A DNA stretch of 32,875 nucleotides, taken from assembly GCA_965653225.1 (NCBI GenBank), contig CBFGZI010000032.1:1-32875 (forward strand). The letters are read 5' to 3'. The notes beneath the pieces are model-generated. The model was not told where the DNA came from and did not search any database. It saw only the letters and a program-made list of their open reading frames with translations. The stretch comes from JALZDI01 sp965653225 (GTDB lineage Bacteria > Actinomycetota > Actinomycetes > Propionibacteriales > Nocardioidaceae). This document shows positions 24,218-32,875 of this stretch, piece by piece. Within the stretch, counting starts at the first letter, position 1; each line of letters begins with the position of its first letter. Position numbers and translations under genes: made by a program.

Positions 24218-25075
24218 TCAGGCGCCGGCCGCCGCGAGCACGGCGCGGGCGGTCAGCACCGACGCCAGGTGCCTGCGGTAGTCGGCGTCGCCGTTGGTGT
24301 CGCTGGGCGGGTTGGTGCCCTCGGTGGCATGCGCGGCGGCCGCGCGTACGGCGTCGGCCGACGCCGGCTGCCCGGCCAGCGCCTGCTCGACGGCGCGTGC
24401 GCGGATCGGAGTCGACCCCATGTTGGTCAGCCCGATGCGCGCCTCGGCGATGTTGCCGCCGTCGACGCGTACGGCGGCCGCGACCGCCACGATCGACCAC
24501 TGCTGCGCGACCCGGGTGAACTTCTCGTAGTGACCGCCCCAGCCGGTGTACTTCGGCACCCGCACCTCGACGAGGATCTCGTCCTCGCCGACCGCGGTGG
24601 TGAACATGTCCTCGAAGAAGTCGTCCGCGGCGACCGTCCGGGTGCCGTTGGCCCCGGCGATCACGAACTCCGAGCCGAGCGCCAGCGCCGGTGCCGGTGT
24701 GTCACCGGCCGGATCGGCGTGCACCAGCGAGCCGCCGAACGTGCCGCGGTGGCGCACCTGAGGGTCGGCCACCGTCAGCGCGGTCTCGCTCAGCACCCGG
24801 GCGTGCTTGTGCACCAGCGGGTTGGACGCCACGTCGGCGTGCGGCGTCATCGCGCCGATCACCAGAGCGTCGCCGTCCTCGCGGATGCCCCGCAGCTGGT
24901 CGATCTTGCCGAGGTCGACCACCGTCTCCGGGGCCGCCAGCCGCAGCCGCATCACCGGGATGAGCGACTGCCCGCCGGCGAGCACCTTGATGTCGGTGTC
25001 TCCCGCCGAACCCAGCAGGCGGATCGCCTCGTCGAGGCTCGTCGGCGCGTGGTAGTCGAATGCTGCCGGGATCAT
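24218..25075 (-). CDS. Molybdenum hydroxylase FAD-binding medium subunit (CoxM-like)
   Basis: This 285-residue subunit binds FAD and passes electrons from the Fe-S subunit to an acceptor. The two FAD motifs of the family appear as AGGQSLIP (33-40) and GTFGGSLVHADPA (near 113-125). The N-terminus MIPAAFDYHAPTSLDEAI is typical and fixes the start. The ATG at 25075 overlaps the stop of the large-subunit gene as ATGA, which couples their translation. The order small, large, medium with four-base overlaps ensures near-equal amounts. The electron acceptor (quinone, NAD or other) is not shown by the sequence. Confidence 0.9.
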   Translation of the reverse strand: MIPAAFDYHAPTSLDEAIRLLGSAGDTDIKVLAGGQSLIPVMRLRLAAPETVVDLGKIDQLRGIREDGDALVIGAMTPHADVASNPLVHKHARVLSETALTVADPQVRHRGTFGGSLVHADPAGDTPAPALALGSEFVIAGANGTRTVAADDFFEDMFTTAVGEDEILVEVRVPKYTGWGGHYEKFTRVAQQWSIVAVAAAVRVDGGNIAEARIGLTNMGSTPIRARAVEQALAGQPASADAVRAAAAHATEGTNPPSDTNGDADYRRHLASVLTARAVLAAAGA

Positions 25076-27519
25076 GCGACGCCTCCTTCGCTACCCGCCA
25101 CCGACTGGTCGCTGCTCGGGGCAGCCGGTCGCGTCTGGCCTTTACCCTGTATGGCCTGCCAGATGCGGTGCGGTGTGCACGGCATCAGCACGTCGTCGAC
25201 GCCGAACGGCCGCAGCGCGTCGACGACCGCGTTGACCACCGCCGGTGTCGAGGCGATCGTGCCAGCCTCGCCGACGCCCTTGACGCCCAGGTCGTTGGTG
25301 GTCGACGGGGTCTCGGTGCGGTCGGTGATGAACGACGGCAGGTCAGCCGCCGAGGGTACGAGGTAGTCGACGAACGAGCCGGTGACCAGAGTGCCGGACT
25401 CGTCGTACACCGCCTCCTCGAACAGCGCCTGCGCGATGCCCTGCACCAGGCCGCCGTGCACCTGGCCCTCGACGATCAGCGGGTTGACGACGTTGCCGAT
25501 GTCGTCGACGCAGACGTACTTGCGGATCTTCGCCTCGCCGGTCTCGGTGTCGATGTCGACCGCGCACAGGTGCGTGCCGTGCGGGAACGAGAAGTTCTCC
25601 GGGTCGAACGTCGCGTCGGAGTCGAGGCTCGGCTCGACCCCGTCGGGCAGGTCGTGCGCGGCGAACGTCGCCAGCGCGACCTCGCCCAGCGCGACGCCCT
25701 TGTCGGTGCCCTTGACGCCGAACCGGCCACCGGAGAACTCCAGGTCGTCGGGACTCGCCTCGAGCATGTGTGCGGCGATCGTCTTCGCCTTCTCGATCAC
25801 CTTGTCGGCGGCCTTGACCACCGCCATGCCGCCGACGGCCAGCGACCGCGAGCCGTAGGTGTCCATGCCCTTGTGCGCGATCTGGGTGTCGCCGTGCAGC
25901 ACCTCGACGTCGTCGAACGCCACACCGAGCCGGTCCGCCACGATCTGGCTCCAGGCGGTCTCGTGCCCCTGCCCGTGCGGGCTGGAGCCGGTCACCACCT
26001 CGACCTTGCCGGTCGCGAGCATCCGCACCGACGCGTGCTCCCAGCCGCCGGCACCGTAGGACAGAGATCCCAGCACCCGCGACGGCGCCAGTCCGCACAT
26101 CTCGGTGAAGGTGGAGATGCCGATGCCGAGCTGGACCGGGTCGTTGCGGTCACGCCGCTGCTTCTGCTCCGCGCGCAGCTCGTCGTACCCGAACAGCTCC
26201 TTGGCCTTCTGCGTCGCCGCCTCGTAGTTGCCCGAGTCGTACTCCAGGCCGGCCACGGTGGTGAACGGGAACTCCTCGTGCTTGATCCAGTTCTTCTCCC
26301 GCACCTCCAGCGGGTCGACGCCGAGCTCGTTGGCGAGCTCGTCCATCAGCCGCTCGATGCCGTAGGTCGCCTCCGGCCGGCCGGCGCCGCGGTAGGCGTC
26401 GGTCCACGCCTTGTTGGTGAACACGTTGGTGCACGCGAAGTGGTAGGCGGGGAACTTGTAGATCGCGTTGAACATGAACGCGCCGAGGATCGGCACGCCC
26501 GGCGTCACCAGGCCGAGGTAGGCGCCCATGTCGGCGAGCAGCTCGACCTTGAGGCCGGTGACCGTGCCGTCCTGCCTGGCCGCCAGCGTCAGCTTCTGCA
26601 CCTGGTCGCGGCCGTGGTGGGCGACCATCAGCGACTCGCTGCGGGTCTCGGTGTACTTGCAGGGCTTGCCGGTGTGCAGGGCCACGAGGAGCGTGATCAT
26701 CTCCTCCGGCGTGACCTGCAGCTTGCCGCCGAAGCCGCCGCCGACGTCGGGGGCGACCACGCGCAGCTTGCTCTCCGGCAGTCCGGTGGTCATCGCCAGC
26801 ATCAGCCGCAGGATGTGCGGGATCTGCGTGGCCGACCACATGGTGATCTGCTCGCCGGTCGGGTCGACGACGGTCGAGCGCGGCTCCATGAACGACGGGA
26901 TCAGCCGCTGCTGGCGGTACTTGCGCTCGATCAGCACACCGCCGTCGCGGGCCTCCCGGATCGCGTCCTCGACGTTGCCGCCGGTGCCCATCTCGGCGGA
27001 GTCGAAGATCCAGGTGGCCGAGACGTTGCTGCCCAGGTCGGGGTGTACGAGCTCGCCGCCCGCGGCGGCGGTCTCCAGGTCGAGCACCACCGGCAGGTCG
27101 TCGTACTCCACGTCGACCAGCTCCACCGCGTCGCGTGCCTCGGCGGACGACCGGGCGACGACGCAGGCGACCACCTCGCCGGAGAAGTTGACCGTGTCGA
27201 CCGCGATGGACGGGTGCGGCGGCGCCTTCTGGTCCTCGGTGATCGGCCAGGCGCAGGGCAGGCTGCCCTGCTTGTCGGCGACGTCGCGGCCGGTGAGCAC
27301 GGCCACCACACCGGAGGACTCACTGGCGGCCTTGGTGTCGATGGAGGTGATGCGTGCGTGCGCGACGGGGCTGCGCACCATCGCGAGGTACAGCATCCCG
27401 GTCAGCGTGATGTTGTCGGTCCAGCGCGTACGGCCGGTGATCAGCCGCTGGTCCTCCTTGCGGCGCCGGGCGTTGCCGATCTCGAGGGCGTTGGCGGGAC
27501 GCTCTTCCGTGGCGGTCAC
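25072..27519 (-). CDS. Molybdenum hydroxylase large subunit, CoxL form II type
   Basis: The 815-residue subunit carries the molybdenum cofactor. It has VGGGFGGK (259-266), GQGHE (516-520), and GVKGVGEAG with the catalytic Glu751. The active-site loop reads AYRGAGR (375-381). That is the form II signature; true aerobic CO dehydrogenases (form I) have AYRCSFR with the Cys that binds copper, and that Cys is absent here. The enzyme is therefore a xanthine-oxidase-family hydroxylase of uncertain substrate; form II has been argued to oxidise CO poorly or not at all. It starts four bases inside the small-subunit gene's end. The C-terminal Ser/Pro tail is not conserved in the family. Confidence 0.9.
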   Translation of the reverse strand: MTATEERPANALEIGNARRRKEDQRLITGRTRWTDNITLTGMLYLAMVRSPVAHARITSIDTKAASESSGVVAVLTGRDVADKQGSLPCAWPITEDQKAPPHPSIAVDTVNFSGEVVACVVARSSAEARDAVELVDVEYDDLPVVLDLETAAAGGELVHPDLGSNVSATWIFDSAEMGTGGNVEDAIREARDGGVLIERKYRQQRLIPSFMEPRSTVVDPTGEQITMWSATQIPHILRLMLAMTTGLPESKLRVVAPDVGGGFGGKLQVTPEEMITLLVALHTGKPCKYTETRSESLMVAHHGRDQVQKLTLAARQDGTVTGLKVELLADMGAYLGLVTPGVPILGAFMFNAIYKFPAYHFACTNVFTNKAWTDAYRGAGRPEATYGIERLMDELANELGVDPLEVREKNWIKHEEFPFTTVAGLEYDSGNYEAATQKAKELFGYDELRAEQKQRRDRNDPVQLGIGISTFTEMCGLAPSRVLGSLSYGAGGWEHASVRMLATGKVEVVTGSSPHGQGHETAWSQIVADRLGVAFDDVEVLHGDTQIAHKGMDTYGSRSLAVGGMAVVKAADKVIEKAKTIAAHMLEASPDDLEFSGGRFGVKGTDKGVALGEVALATFAAHDLPDGVEPSLDSDATFDPENFSFPHGTHLCAVDIDTETGEAKIRKYVCVDDIGNVVNPLIVEGQVHGGLVQGIAQALFEEAVYDESGTLVTGSFVDYLVPSAADLPSFITDRTETPSTTNDLGVKGVGEAGTIASTPAVVNAVVDALRPFGVDDVLMPCTPHRIWQAIQGKGQTRPAAPSSDQSVAGSEGGVA

Positions 27520-27983
27520 TTCGAGCCACCTCCCGCCGCGCTCATGACTGCCTTGACGATGTTCTGGTAGCCGGTGCAGCGACAGAGGTTGCCCTCGAGC
27601 CCGTCACGTACCTGCTGCTCGGTGGGCTTGGGGTTGTCGTTGAGCAGGTCGATCGACTGCATGATCATCCCCGGCGTGCAGTAGCCGCACTGCAGGGCGT
27701 GGTTCTCGTGGAACGCGCGCTGCATCGGGTGCAGCTCCCCGTTGGAGGCCAGGCCCTCGACAGTCGTGACCTCGTGGCCGTCGGCCTGCACCGCGAACAT
27801 GGTGCAGGACTTCACGCTTCGGCCATCGAGGAGCACGGTACACGCGCCGCAGTTCGTGGTGTCGCACCCGACGACGGTTCCGGTCTTGCCGAGCTTCTCT
27901 CGCAGGAAGTGAACGAGCAGCATGCGCGGCTCTACCTCGTCGGCGTACGTCGTGCCGTCCACCTTCACGGTGATCTTGGCCAT
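27516..27983 (-). CDS. Molybdenum hydroxylase [2Fe-2S] small subunit (CoxS-like)
   Basis: This 155-residue subunit carries two [2Fe-2S] clusters that carry electrons from the Mo site to FAD. The ferredoxin-like cluster ligands are C40, C45, C48 and C60 (GCDTTNCGAC and KSC). The second cluster uses C99 and C102 (CGYCTPG) and C134 and C136 (CRCTG). The ATG at 27983 has GGAGG six bases ahead; upstream codons in frame are not family-like. Its stop overlaps the start of the large-subunit gene by four bases. A -35/-10 pair and a palindrome upstream suggest that it begins its own transcript. Confidence 0.93.
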   Translation of the reverse strand: MAKITVKVDGTTYADEVEPRMLLVHFLREKLGKTGTVVGCDTTNCGACTVLLDGRSVKSCTMFAVQADGHEVTTVEGLASNGELHPMQRAFHENHALQCGYCTPGMIMQSIDLLNDNPKPTEQQVRDGLEGNLCRCTGYQNIVKAVMSAAGGGSK

Positions 27984-28014
27984 GCCGCCTCCAGTTCGGT
28001 TGAGTCTTGCACCG

Positions 28015-28044
28015 ATCCTGTCTTGGGCGTGACCCGGGTTACAA
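28015..28044 (-). promoter_or_regulatory. Candidate promoter of the hydroxylase structural operon
   Basis: On the minus strand TTGTAA (28039-28044) and CAGGAT (28015-28020) fit -35 and -10 boxes with an 18-base spacer. The transcript would start near 28007 and give a short leader with GGAGG before ATG 27983. Confidence 0.35.
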
Positions 28045-28058
28045 GGGGGGTCCCCCTT
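28043..28058. promoter_or_regulatory. Palindrome AAGGGGGGTCCCCCTT, possible operator
   Basis: Seven-base arms AAGGGGG and CCCCCTT flank a 2-base centre. It overlaps the upstream edge of the candidate -35 of the structural operon. The GGGGGTCCCC core is also the core of the arms of element B. No regulator gene lies in the locus. Confidence 0.4.
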
Positions 28059-28160
28059 CCGATTCGTCTGGGTTCTCGCGGGTGCTCCACATCGGGCCAC
28101 CGCGACGAATGTCGCCATGGGTGGCGAGGTGGTCTCCTGGCCCGCGTCCGCCGCCGGTCA

Positions 28161-28338
28161 GCTGAATGTCGCTTAGCCTGACGTTCCCAGCGGGCAGCTA
28201 GGAGACAGTTGGGGACCGTTTTGCTGTCAGGTGCGGGCCGTCCGGGGCTCGGACTCCACACGCCGTGTAACCGAGTGTTACGGACACTCTCCTCGGCGCA
28301 TAACCCGAGGGAAGGGACCACGCGCCGAGAGATGGCCC
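28161..28338. repeat. Structured repeat A, copy A2
   Basis: This is the second copy of the repeat at 75-309, without its internal duplication. Hairpins seen: GACAG (28204-28208) with CTGTC (28224-28228); GTCCG with CGGAC (28240-28254); GAGTGT (28273-28278) with ACACTC (28284-28289); and CTCGGCGC (28292-28299) with GCGCCGAG (28322-28329). The last one is the covarying stem. The copy begins seven bases beyond the stop of the XdhC-family gene, and copy A1 likewise lies behind a minus-strand operon. A 3'-end role or a preferred insertion site behind genes would both explain this. Confidence 0.65.
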
Positions 28339-28344
28339 ATGGTC

Positions 28345-29481
28345 TCAGTGGTGGTGGATGGGGCCCTCGCGGGCGCTGAGCCGGTCGCCCTGGCCGCCCC
28401 ACTGCAGCGCGATGATCTCCGCCGCGATCGAGACCGCGGTCTCCTCCGGAGTACGTGCTCCGAGGTCGAGGCCGATGGGGCTGGACAGTCTCGCGAGCTC
28501 GTCGTCGGTCAGCCCGGCCTCGACCAGCCGCTTCAGCCGGTCGTCGTGCGTGCGCCGCGACCCCATCGCGCCGATGTAGGCCACCTGGGGCAGCCGCAGC
28601 GCCACCTCGAGCAGCGGCACGTCGAACTTCGGGTCGTGCGTGAGCACGCACACCACGGTGCGCTCGTCGATGCGCCCGGCCTCGGCCTCGGCTCGCAGGT
28701 AGCGGTGCGGCCAGGTGTTGATCACCTCGTCGGCCTCGGGGAAGCGGGCCGGTGTCGCGAAGACGGGCCGGGCGTCACACACGGTGACGCGGTAGCCGAG
28801 GAACGAGCCGACGCGGGCCACCGCGGCTGCGAAGTCGATCGCGCCGAACACCAGCATCCGCGGCGGCGGCGCGAACACCGACACGAAGACGCGCATGCCC
28901 TCGCCCCGGCGCTGCCCGTCCGGGCCGTACGTGAGCGTCTCGGTGCGGCCGGTCGCCAGCGCACCGCGCACGTCGTCGCTGACAGCTGCGTCCGCGCGTC
29001 CCGAGCCGAGTGTGCCCTCGGCCTCGGGCGCGTGCGTGCTGCCCTCGGGGCGTACGACGAGCCTGCGGCCGACCCAATCGGGACGCTCGTGCTCGATCAC
29101 GGTCGCGACGGCCACCGGGCGTTGGGCCTCGATGTCGTCGACGACACCGCCGAGCTCGGGGAACGAGTCGCGGTCGACGGCCTCGACGAACACGTCGAGG
29201 ATGCCGCCGCAGGTAAGCCCGACGGCGAACGCGTCGTCGTCGCTGACGCCGTACCGCTGCAGCACCGGCGACCGTTCGCCGAGCACCTGCTGGGCCAGCT
29301 CGTAGACCGCGCCCTCCACGCAGCCGCCGGACACGCTGCCGACGGCCTGGCCGCCGGGTCCGACGAGCATCGCCGCACCCGCGGGCCGCGGTGCGGACCG
29401 GAAGGTGTCCACGACGGTTCCCATGCCGACGGACTCGCCGGCGCGCCACCACTGCGCCAGCTCACGCAGCACGTCACGCAT
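28345..29481 (-). CDS. XdhC/CoxF-CoxI family molybdenum cofactor protein
   Basis: The 378-residue protein has the N-terminal XdhC_CoxI domain (GMGTVVDTFRSAPRPAGAAMLV, then GSVSGGCVEGAVYELA near 46-62 and GLTCGGILDVFVE) and the C-terminal Rossmann-type XdhC domain (RMLVFGAIDFAAAVARVGSFLGYRVTVCDARPVFA and AYIGAMGSRRTHDDRL, ending in LGARTPEETAVSIAAEIIA). XdhC binds the molybdenum cofactor, helps add its terminal sulfido ligand and delivers it to the apoenzyme. The ATG at 29481 overlaps the end of the VWA gene by eight bases. It belongs to the upstream maturation unit. Confidence 0.9.
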   Translation of the reverse strand: MRDVLRELAQWWRAGESVGMGTVVDTFRSAPRPAGAAMLVGPGGQAVGSVSGGCVEGAVYELAQQVLGERSPVLQRYGVSDDDAFAVGLTCGGILDVFVEAVDRDSFPELGGVVDDIEAQRPVAVATVIEHERPDWVGRRLVVRPEGSTHAPEAEGTLGSGRADAAVSDDVRGALATGRTETLTYGPDGQRRGEGMRVFVSVFAPPPRMLVFGAIDFAAAVARVGSFLGYRVTVCDARPVFATPARFPEADEVINTWPHRYLRAEAEAGRIDERTVVCVLTHDPKFDVPLLEVALRLPQVAYIGAMGSRRTHDDRLKRLVEAGLTDDELARLSSPIGLDLGARTPEETAVSIAAEIIALQWGGQGDRLSAREGPIHHH

Positions 29482-30595
29482 CTGCCACCACCTCCGTCAG
29501 CTCGGCGAACGTGGCGAAGCTGTGCCCCGCCAGGAAGTCGTCCAGGTGCGGCAGGCTGGCGACGATGCCGGCCTGGACGGGCTCGTACCCGGCCTTGCCG
29601 CGGTGCGGGTTCACCCACACCAGCCGGTGCGCGAGCCGTGACAGTCGGTGTACCTGCTCGGCGAGCAGAGCGCTGTCGCCGCGCTCCCAGCCGTCGCTGC
29701 ACACGACCACGACGGCGCCGCGCGCCATGCCGCGCTGGCCCCACCGGTCGAGGAACGCCTTCAGCACCTCGCCGAGGCGGGTGCCGCCCGACCAGTCCGG
29801 CACGGTGGCGCCGGCCTGCGCGAGTGCGGTGTCGGGGTCGCGCTGCCGCATCGCGCGGGTGATCCGGGTGAGGCGGGTGCCGACGGTGAATACCTCGGTG
29901 CTGCGCGGCGCCGCACGGGTGACGGTGTGCGCGAGCCGCAGCAGGCTGTCGGCGTACGGAGCCATCGAGCCCGACACGTCGACCAGCAGCACGACCCGGC
30001 GCGGGCGACGTCCACGACGGCGGTAGCGCACACGTCCGGGCTCGCCGGCGTAGCGCAGCTCCTCGCGCAGCGTGCGGCGGGCGTCGATCTCGCCACGGGG
30101 AGAGGCGACCCGGCGGGCGGCACGACGTAGAGGCGGTCGTGGCCGCAGGGTCGCGAACATGCGAGCGAGCTCGGCCCGCTCGGCGGCGGCGAGGTCGGCC
30201 ACGTCACGGTGCCGCAGCACCTCGGCGTCGCTGGCGACCGCGGCGACGACCTGCTCGTCACTCTCAGACGCCTCGTCGCCGGAGCTGAGCGACGCCTGCG
30301 CGACGGTGCTGGCAGGAGGTGGCCGTCGCGAACCGCCGGGGAGCTCACCGCCGAACCAGCTGGCGAACACCCGGTCGTAGACCGGGAAGTCGTCCAGCCC
30401 CGAGCACAGCGTGGCGCGGCCCGCCCAGTACACGGCACCGGGCTCGCCCGCGTCCGCCACCGACGCCGCCGACAGGAACGTCTGCGTGCGGTCGGGTGTG
30501 ACCGCGACCCCGGCGGCCCGTAGTGCGCGCGCGAACCCGACGAGCACCACGTCGGTGGCCGCGGTCGGCCTCTCGTCAGCTGGACGATTCGACAC
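29474..30595 (-). CDS. VWA-domain protein, CoxE-like
   Basis: This 373-residue protein has a C-terminal von Willebrand A domain with the metal-ion-dependent adhesion motif DVSGS (206-210) followed by the SGGTRLG threonine motif and the VVCSDGWERGD segment. The N-terminal half (FARALRAAGVAVTPDRTQTFL) matches CoxE-family proteins. CoxE works with the MoxR ATPase (CoxD) to insert metals into the Mo/Cu centre of CO dehydrogenase; here, with no Cu ligand in the large subunit, the pair may serve cofactor sulfuration or assembly. The GTG at 30595 lies six bases behind the MoxR gene. The middle of the protein is acidic and low in complexity. Confidence 0.88.
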   Translation of the reverse strand: MSNRPADERPTAATDVVLVGFARALRAAGVAVTPDRTQTFLSAASVADAGEPGAVYWAGRATLCSGLDDFPVYDRVFASWFGGELPGGSRRPPPASTVAQASLSSGDEASESDEQVVAAVASDAEVLRHRDVADLAAAERAELARMFATLRPRPPLRRAARRVASPRGEIDARRTLREELRYAGEPGRVRYRRRGRRPRRVVLLVDVSGSMAPYADSLLRLAHTVTRAAPRSTEVFTVGTRLTRITRAMRQRDPDTALAQAGATVPDWSGGTRLGEVLKAFLDRWGQRGMARGAVVVVCSDGWERGDSALLAEQVHRLSRLAHRLVWVNPHRGKAGYEPVQAGIVASLPHLDDFLAGHSFATFAELTEVVADA

Positions 30596-30601
30596 GTCGG
30601 G

Positions 30602-31507
<906 letters not shown>

Positions 31508-31528
31508 AGCATGACCCAGTGACTCGCC

Positions 31529-32116
31529 TCAACCAAGGCGGTGCCCCGGCGGCAGGTCCGCAGCGGTGTCGACATCGGCGCCTCCGGCCAGGTCGCCGCA
31601 CTCGACCTCGGTCGCCGCGTGCGTGGCCAGGTAGGCGCGCGCGCCTACGTCACCAGCAACGCTGTCGAGCACGTCGGCGAAGTGCTCGCGGCCGATAAGC
31701 ACCGGGTGGCCGGGAGCGCCGTCGTAGGTGGCGCGCGCGAGCGCCTCGGGTGCGGCGAGCGCGGACATGCGGCGAACGACCCGCGCGTCCAGCCCAGGCG
31801 TGTCGACCAGGCAGACCAGCGCCGCGTCGGCACCGGTACGGCCGGCCACGTGGCGAAGGCCGGCGGTCAACGAGGCGCCCATTCCCTCGGCCCAGTTCGG
31901 AGCGGGTACGACGAGTGCGTCCTCGTCGGCGAGCACCTCCCGCACCTCGTCGGCGGCCGCGCCCACGACGACGACCACGTCGGTGATGCCGGCGTCGGCG
32001 AGCGTGTGCACGACGCGGACGACCCATGGAGTGTCGTCGGCGTCGCGCACGAGTGCCTTGGGCGCACCCATCCGACGGCCCTCACCGGCGGCCAGCACCA
32101 GCCCGACGACTCGCAC
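31529..32116 (-). CDS. mocA: Molybdenum cofactor cytidylyltransferase (MocA-like)
   Basis: This 195-residue nucleotidyltransferase has the MobA/MocA signature LAAGEGRRMGAPKAL (8-22), VRDADDTPWVVRVV, VVVVGAAADEV and the metal-binding LVCLVDTPGLD, where MocA-like proteins read DMP or DTP. MocA joins CMP to molybdopterin to make the cytosine dinucleotide that CO dehydrogenase and many hydroxylases use, whereas MobA would use GMP. Placement at the head of the locus favours MocA. GTG 32116 has AAGGAGG five bases ahead. Element B2 lies 28 bases upstream. Confidence 0.85.
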   Translation of the reverse strand: MRVVGLVLAAGEGRRMGAPKALVRDADDTPWVVRVVHTLADAGITDVVVVVGAAADEVREVLADEDALVVPAPNWAEGMGASLTAGLRHVAGRTGADAALVCLVDTPGLDARVVRRMSALAAPEALARATYDGAPGHPVLIGREHFADVLDSVAGDVGARAYLATHAATEVECGDLAGGADVDTAADLPPGHRLG

Positions 32117-32143
32117 CCGTCCTCCTTGCCGCTTTCCCTTATT

Positions 32144-32194
32144 GGCGCGGGGGTCCCCACCGACGAACCTATCGGTGCAGGGGATCCCCGCACC
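32144..32194. repeat. 51-base palindromic element B, copy B2
   Basis: GGCGCGGGGGTCCCC (32144-32158, identical to the arm of B1) faces GGGGATCCCCGCACC (32180-32194) across 21 bases. The centre contains GAACCTAT, the reverse complement of ATAGGTTC in B1. It lies in the divergent gap between the mocA-like gene and the HD-domain gene, so it is not a terminator here. Confidence 0.65.
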
Positions 32195-32233
32195 GGTCGC
32201 GGTTCGCACAAGCGCTCCCCGGTCGCGCGCACC

Positions 32234-32239
32234 TAGGCT
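32234..32239 (+). promoter_or_regulatory. -10 box TAGGCT for leaderless HD-domain gene
   Basis: TAGGCT is followed by six bases and GTG 32246, the same layout as before the DUF2530 gene at 4632-4644. Confidence 0.4.
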
Positions 32240-32245
32240 GACCAC

Positions 32246-32827
32246 GTGGACGATCTCGCGGACGGGCTGCACGAGCGGCTGGCAGAGCGGTACGCCGAGC
32301 CGCACCGCCGCTACCACGACCTGCGGCACCTGCAGGAGGTGCTGCAGACCGTCGACGAGCTCGCCGGTGCCGCCGACGACCTCGACGCGGTGCGTTGGGC
32401 GGCGTGGTTCCACGACGCGGTCTACGACGTGCACCGCGCCGACAACGAGGAGCGCTCGGCGGACCTGGCGGTAAGCGAGCTCACCGAGATGGGCTATGAA
32501 CCTGCGCGGATCGACGAGGTGGCCAGGCTGGTGCGGCTCACGGCCACACACCACCCTGCGGCCGGGGACAACAACGGCGCCGTGCTGTGCGACGCCGACC
32601 TGCGCATCCTCGCGAGCGACCCGTGGCGGCACGCGGAGTACGTGCACGACGTACGCGAGGAGTACGCGCACGTGCCCGAGCAGGAGTTCCGCAACGGACG
32701 CGCGGCCGTGCTGCGCGACCTGCTGTCGGCCGACCGGCTCTACCAGACCGAGCTCGCGCACGGGCGTTGGGAGGAGCGAGCTCGGGCCAACCTGACCGCG
32801 GAGCTGCGACAGCTCGAGTCTGCCTAG
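32246..32827 (+). CDS. HD-domain metal-dependent phosphohydrolase-like protein
   Basis: The 193-residue soluble protein belongs to the predicted HD superfamily phosphohydrolases. Motifs are RYHDLRHLQ (H24, D25, H28), WFHDAVYD (H56, D57, the HD pair), THHP (102-103) and CDADL (D116, D118). This matches the set found in stand-alone bacterial HD proteins of about 200 residues whose substrates are not known. The GTG at 32246 has no Shine-Dalgarno but stands six bases after a TAGGCT box. It is divergent from the molybdenum locus, and nothing ties it to that pathway. The last 48 bases of the window hold no gene. Confidence 0.82.
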   Translation: MDDLADGLHERLAERYAEPHRRYHDLRHLQEVLQTVDELAGAADDLDAVRWAAWFHDAVYDVHRADNEERSADLAVSELTEMGYEPARIDEVARLVRLTATHHPAAGDNNGAVLCDADLRILASDPWRHAEYVHDVREEYAHVPEQEFRNGRAAVLRDLLSADRLYQTELAHGRWEERARANLTAELRQLESA

Positions 32828-32875
32828 TCCGGGCCGCTTCAACGCGTAGGTAAAGTTTTCTCGGATCCCTTGTGG

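Larger units (their letters stand above)
27984..28344. other. 361-base gap between cofactor genes and structural genes
   Basis: No coding frame is convincing here. The gap holds, in minus-strand order, repeat A2 directly after the XdhC-family gene, a small CGCCA-TGGG-TGGCG hairpin near 28113-28126, the GGGGGGTCCCCC palindrome and a candidate promoter for the structural operon. The gap splits the locus into two probable transcription units. Confidence 0.6.

Noticed and set aside
25072..27519. Large subunit as a genuine aerobic CO dehydrogenase
   Set aside because: The active-site loop is AYRGAGR and lacks the Cys of the form I AYRCSFR loop that binds copper.
28161..28338. Repeat A2 as a c-di-AMP, cobalamin, guanidine or molybdenum-cofactor riboswitch
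   Set aside because: The minus-strand end of A1 has a GTCAGCCAAC stretch that recalls the c-di-AMP riboswitch, but the GGGGTGAATC and GGGGGACCC core is missing. Conserved boxes of the other classes are also absent.

Overview
The window is chromosomal DNA from a high-GC Gram-positive bacterium (Actinomycetes). The signs are strong G/C bias at third codon positions, frequent GTG starts, many apparently leaderless genes (a -10-like hexamer 6-7 bases before the start codon), and lineage-typical families (DUF2530, DUF3027, a long cold-shock protein, a paired helicase-associated protein and XPB helicase). The gene mix resembles Propionibacteriales (Nocardioides-like), but that placement is an inference. 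No tRNA, rRNA, IS element, prophage or CRISPR array was seen.

Layout, left to right. (1) 1-418 has no convincing gene but holds a structured repeat copy (A1, 75-309) and a terminator-like hairpin. (2) 419-2844, minus strand, is a compact operon: MarR regulator, MFS exporter, 2'-5' RNA ligase and a 27-residue membrane microprotein, with a palindromic operator over the promoter. (3) 2947-2997 is a 51-base inverted-repeat element (B1). (4) 3034-7859 is a conserved housekeeping block: NCS2 purine permease, DUF2530, DUF3027, MFS and cold-shock protein. (5) 7932-9377 is a HAD phosphatase fused to a LarE-type sulfur transferase. (6) 9426-14921 is an acid-activation and C4-hydroxyacid module: two acyl-CoA synthetases, a hydroxyacid-oxoacid transhydrogenase (ADHFE1-like) and a 3-hydroxybutyrate-dehydrogenase-like SDR. 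(7) 15019-17020 is a DUF4393 (Abi-alpha) protein followed by a DUF445 membrane protein. (8) 17090-23299 is a nucleic-acid block: helicase-associated protein, XPB helicase and a HelD/HelR-like ATPase. (9) 23408-32116, minus strand, is a complete molybdenum-hydroxylase locus. One unit carries cofactor and assembly genes (mocA, MoxR ATPase, VWA protein, XdhC family). A second carries structural genes (small Fe-S, large Mo, medium FAD) and a CoxG-like SRPBCC protein. (10) 32144-32194 is a second copy of the 51-base element (B2), followed by an HD-domain hydrolase.

The molybdenum locus works as a set. MocA would make the molybdopterin cytosine dinucleotide cofactor, XdhC would bind and protect cofactor, the MoxR/VWA pair would act as a maturation chaperone, and the three structural subunits would form the enzyme. 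The large subunit carries the form II signature AYRGAGR, so the true substrate is uncertain and CO oxidation should not be assumed.

The least explained material is non-coding. Repeat A (75-309 and 28161-28338) is about 28 kb apart and has a hairpin with a compensatory base-pair change. Repeat B is a 51-base palindromic element in two copies, with a central 9-mer that aligns better when one copy is inverted. Neither could be assigned to a known RNA or repeat family.
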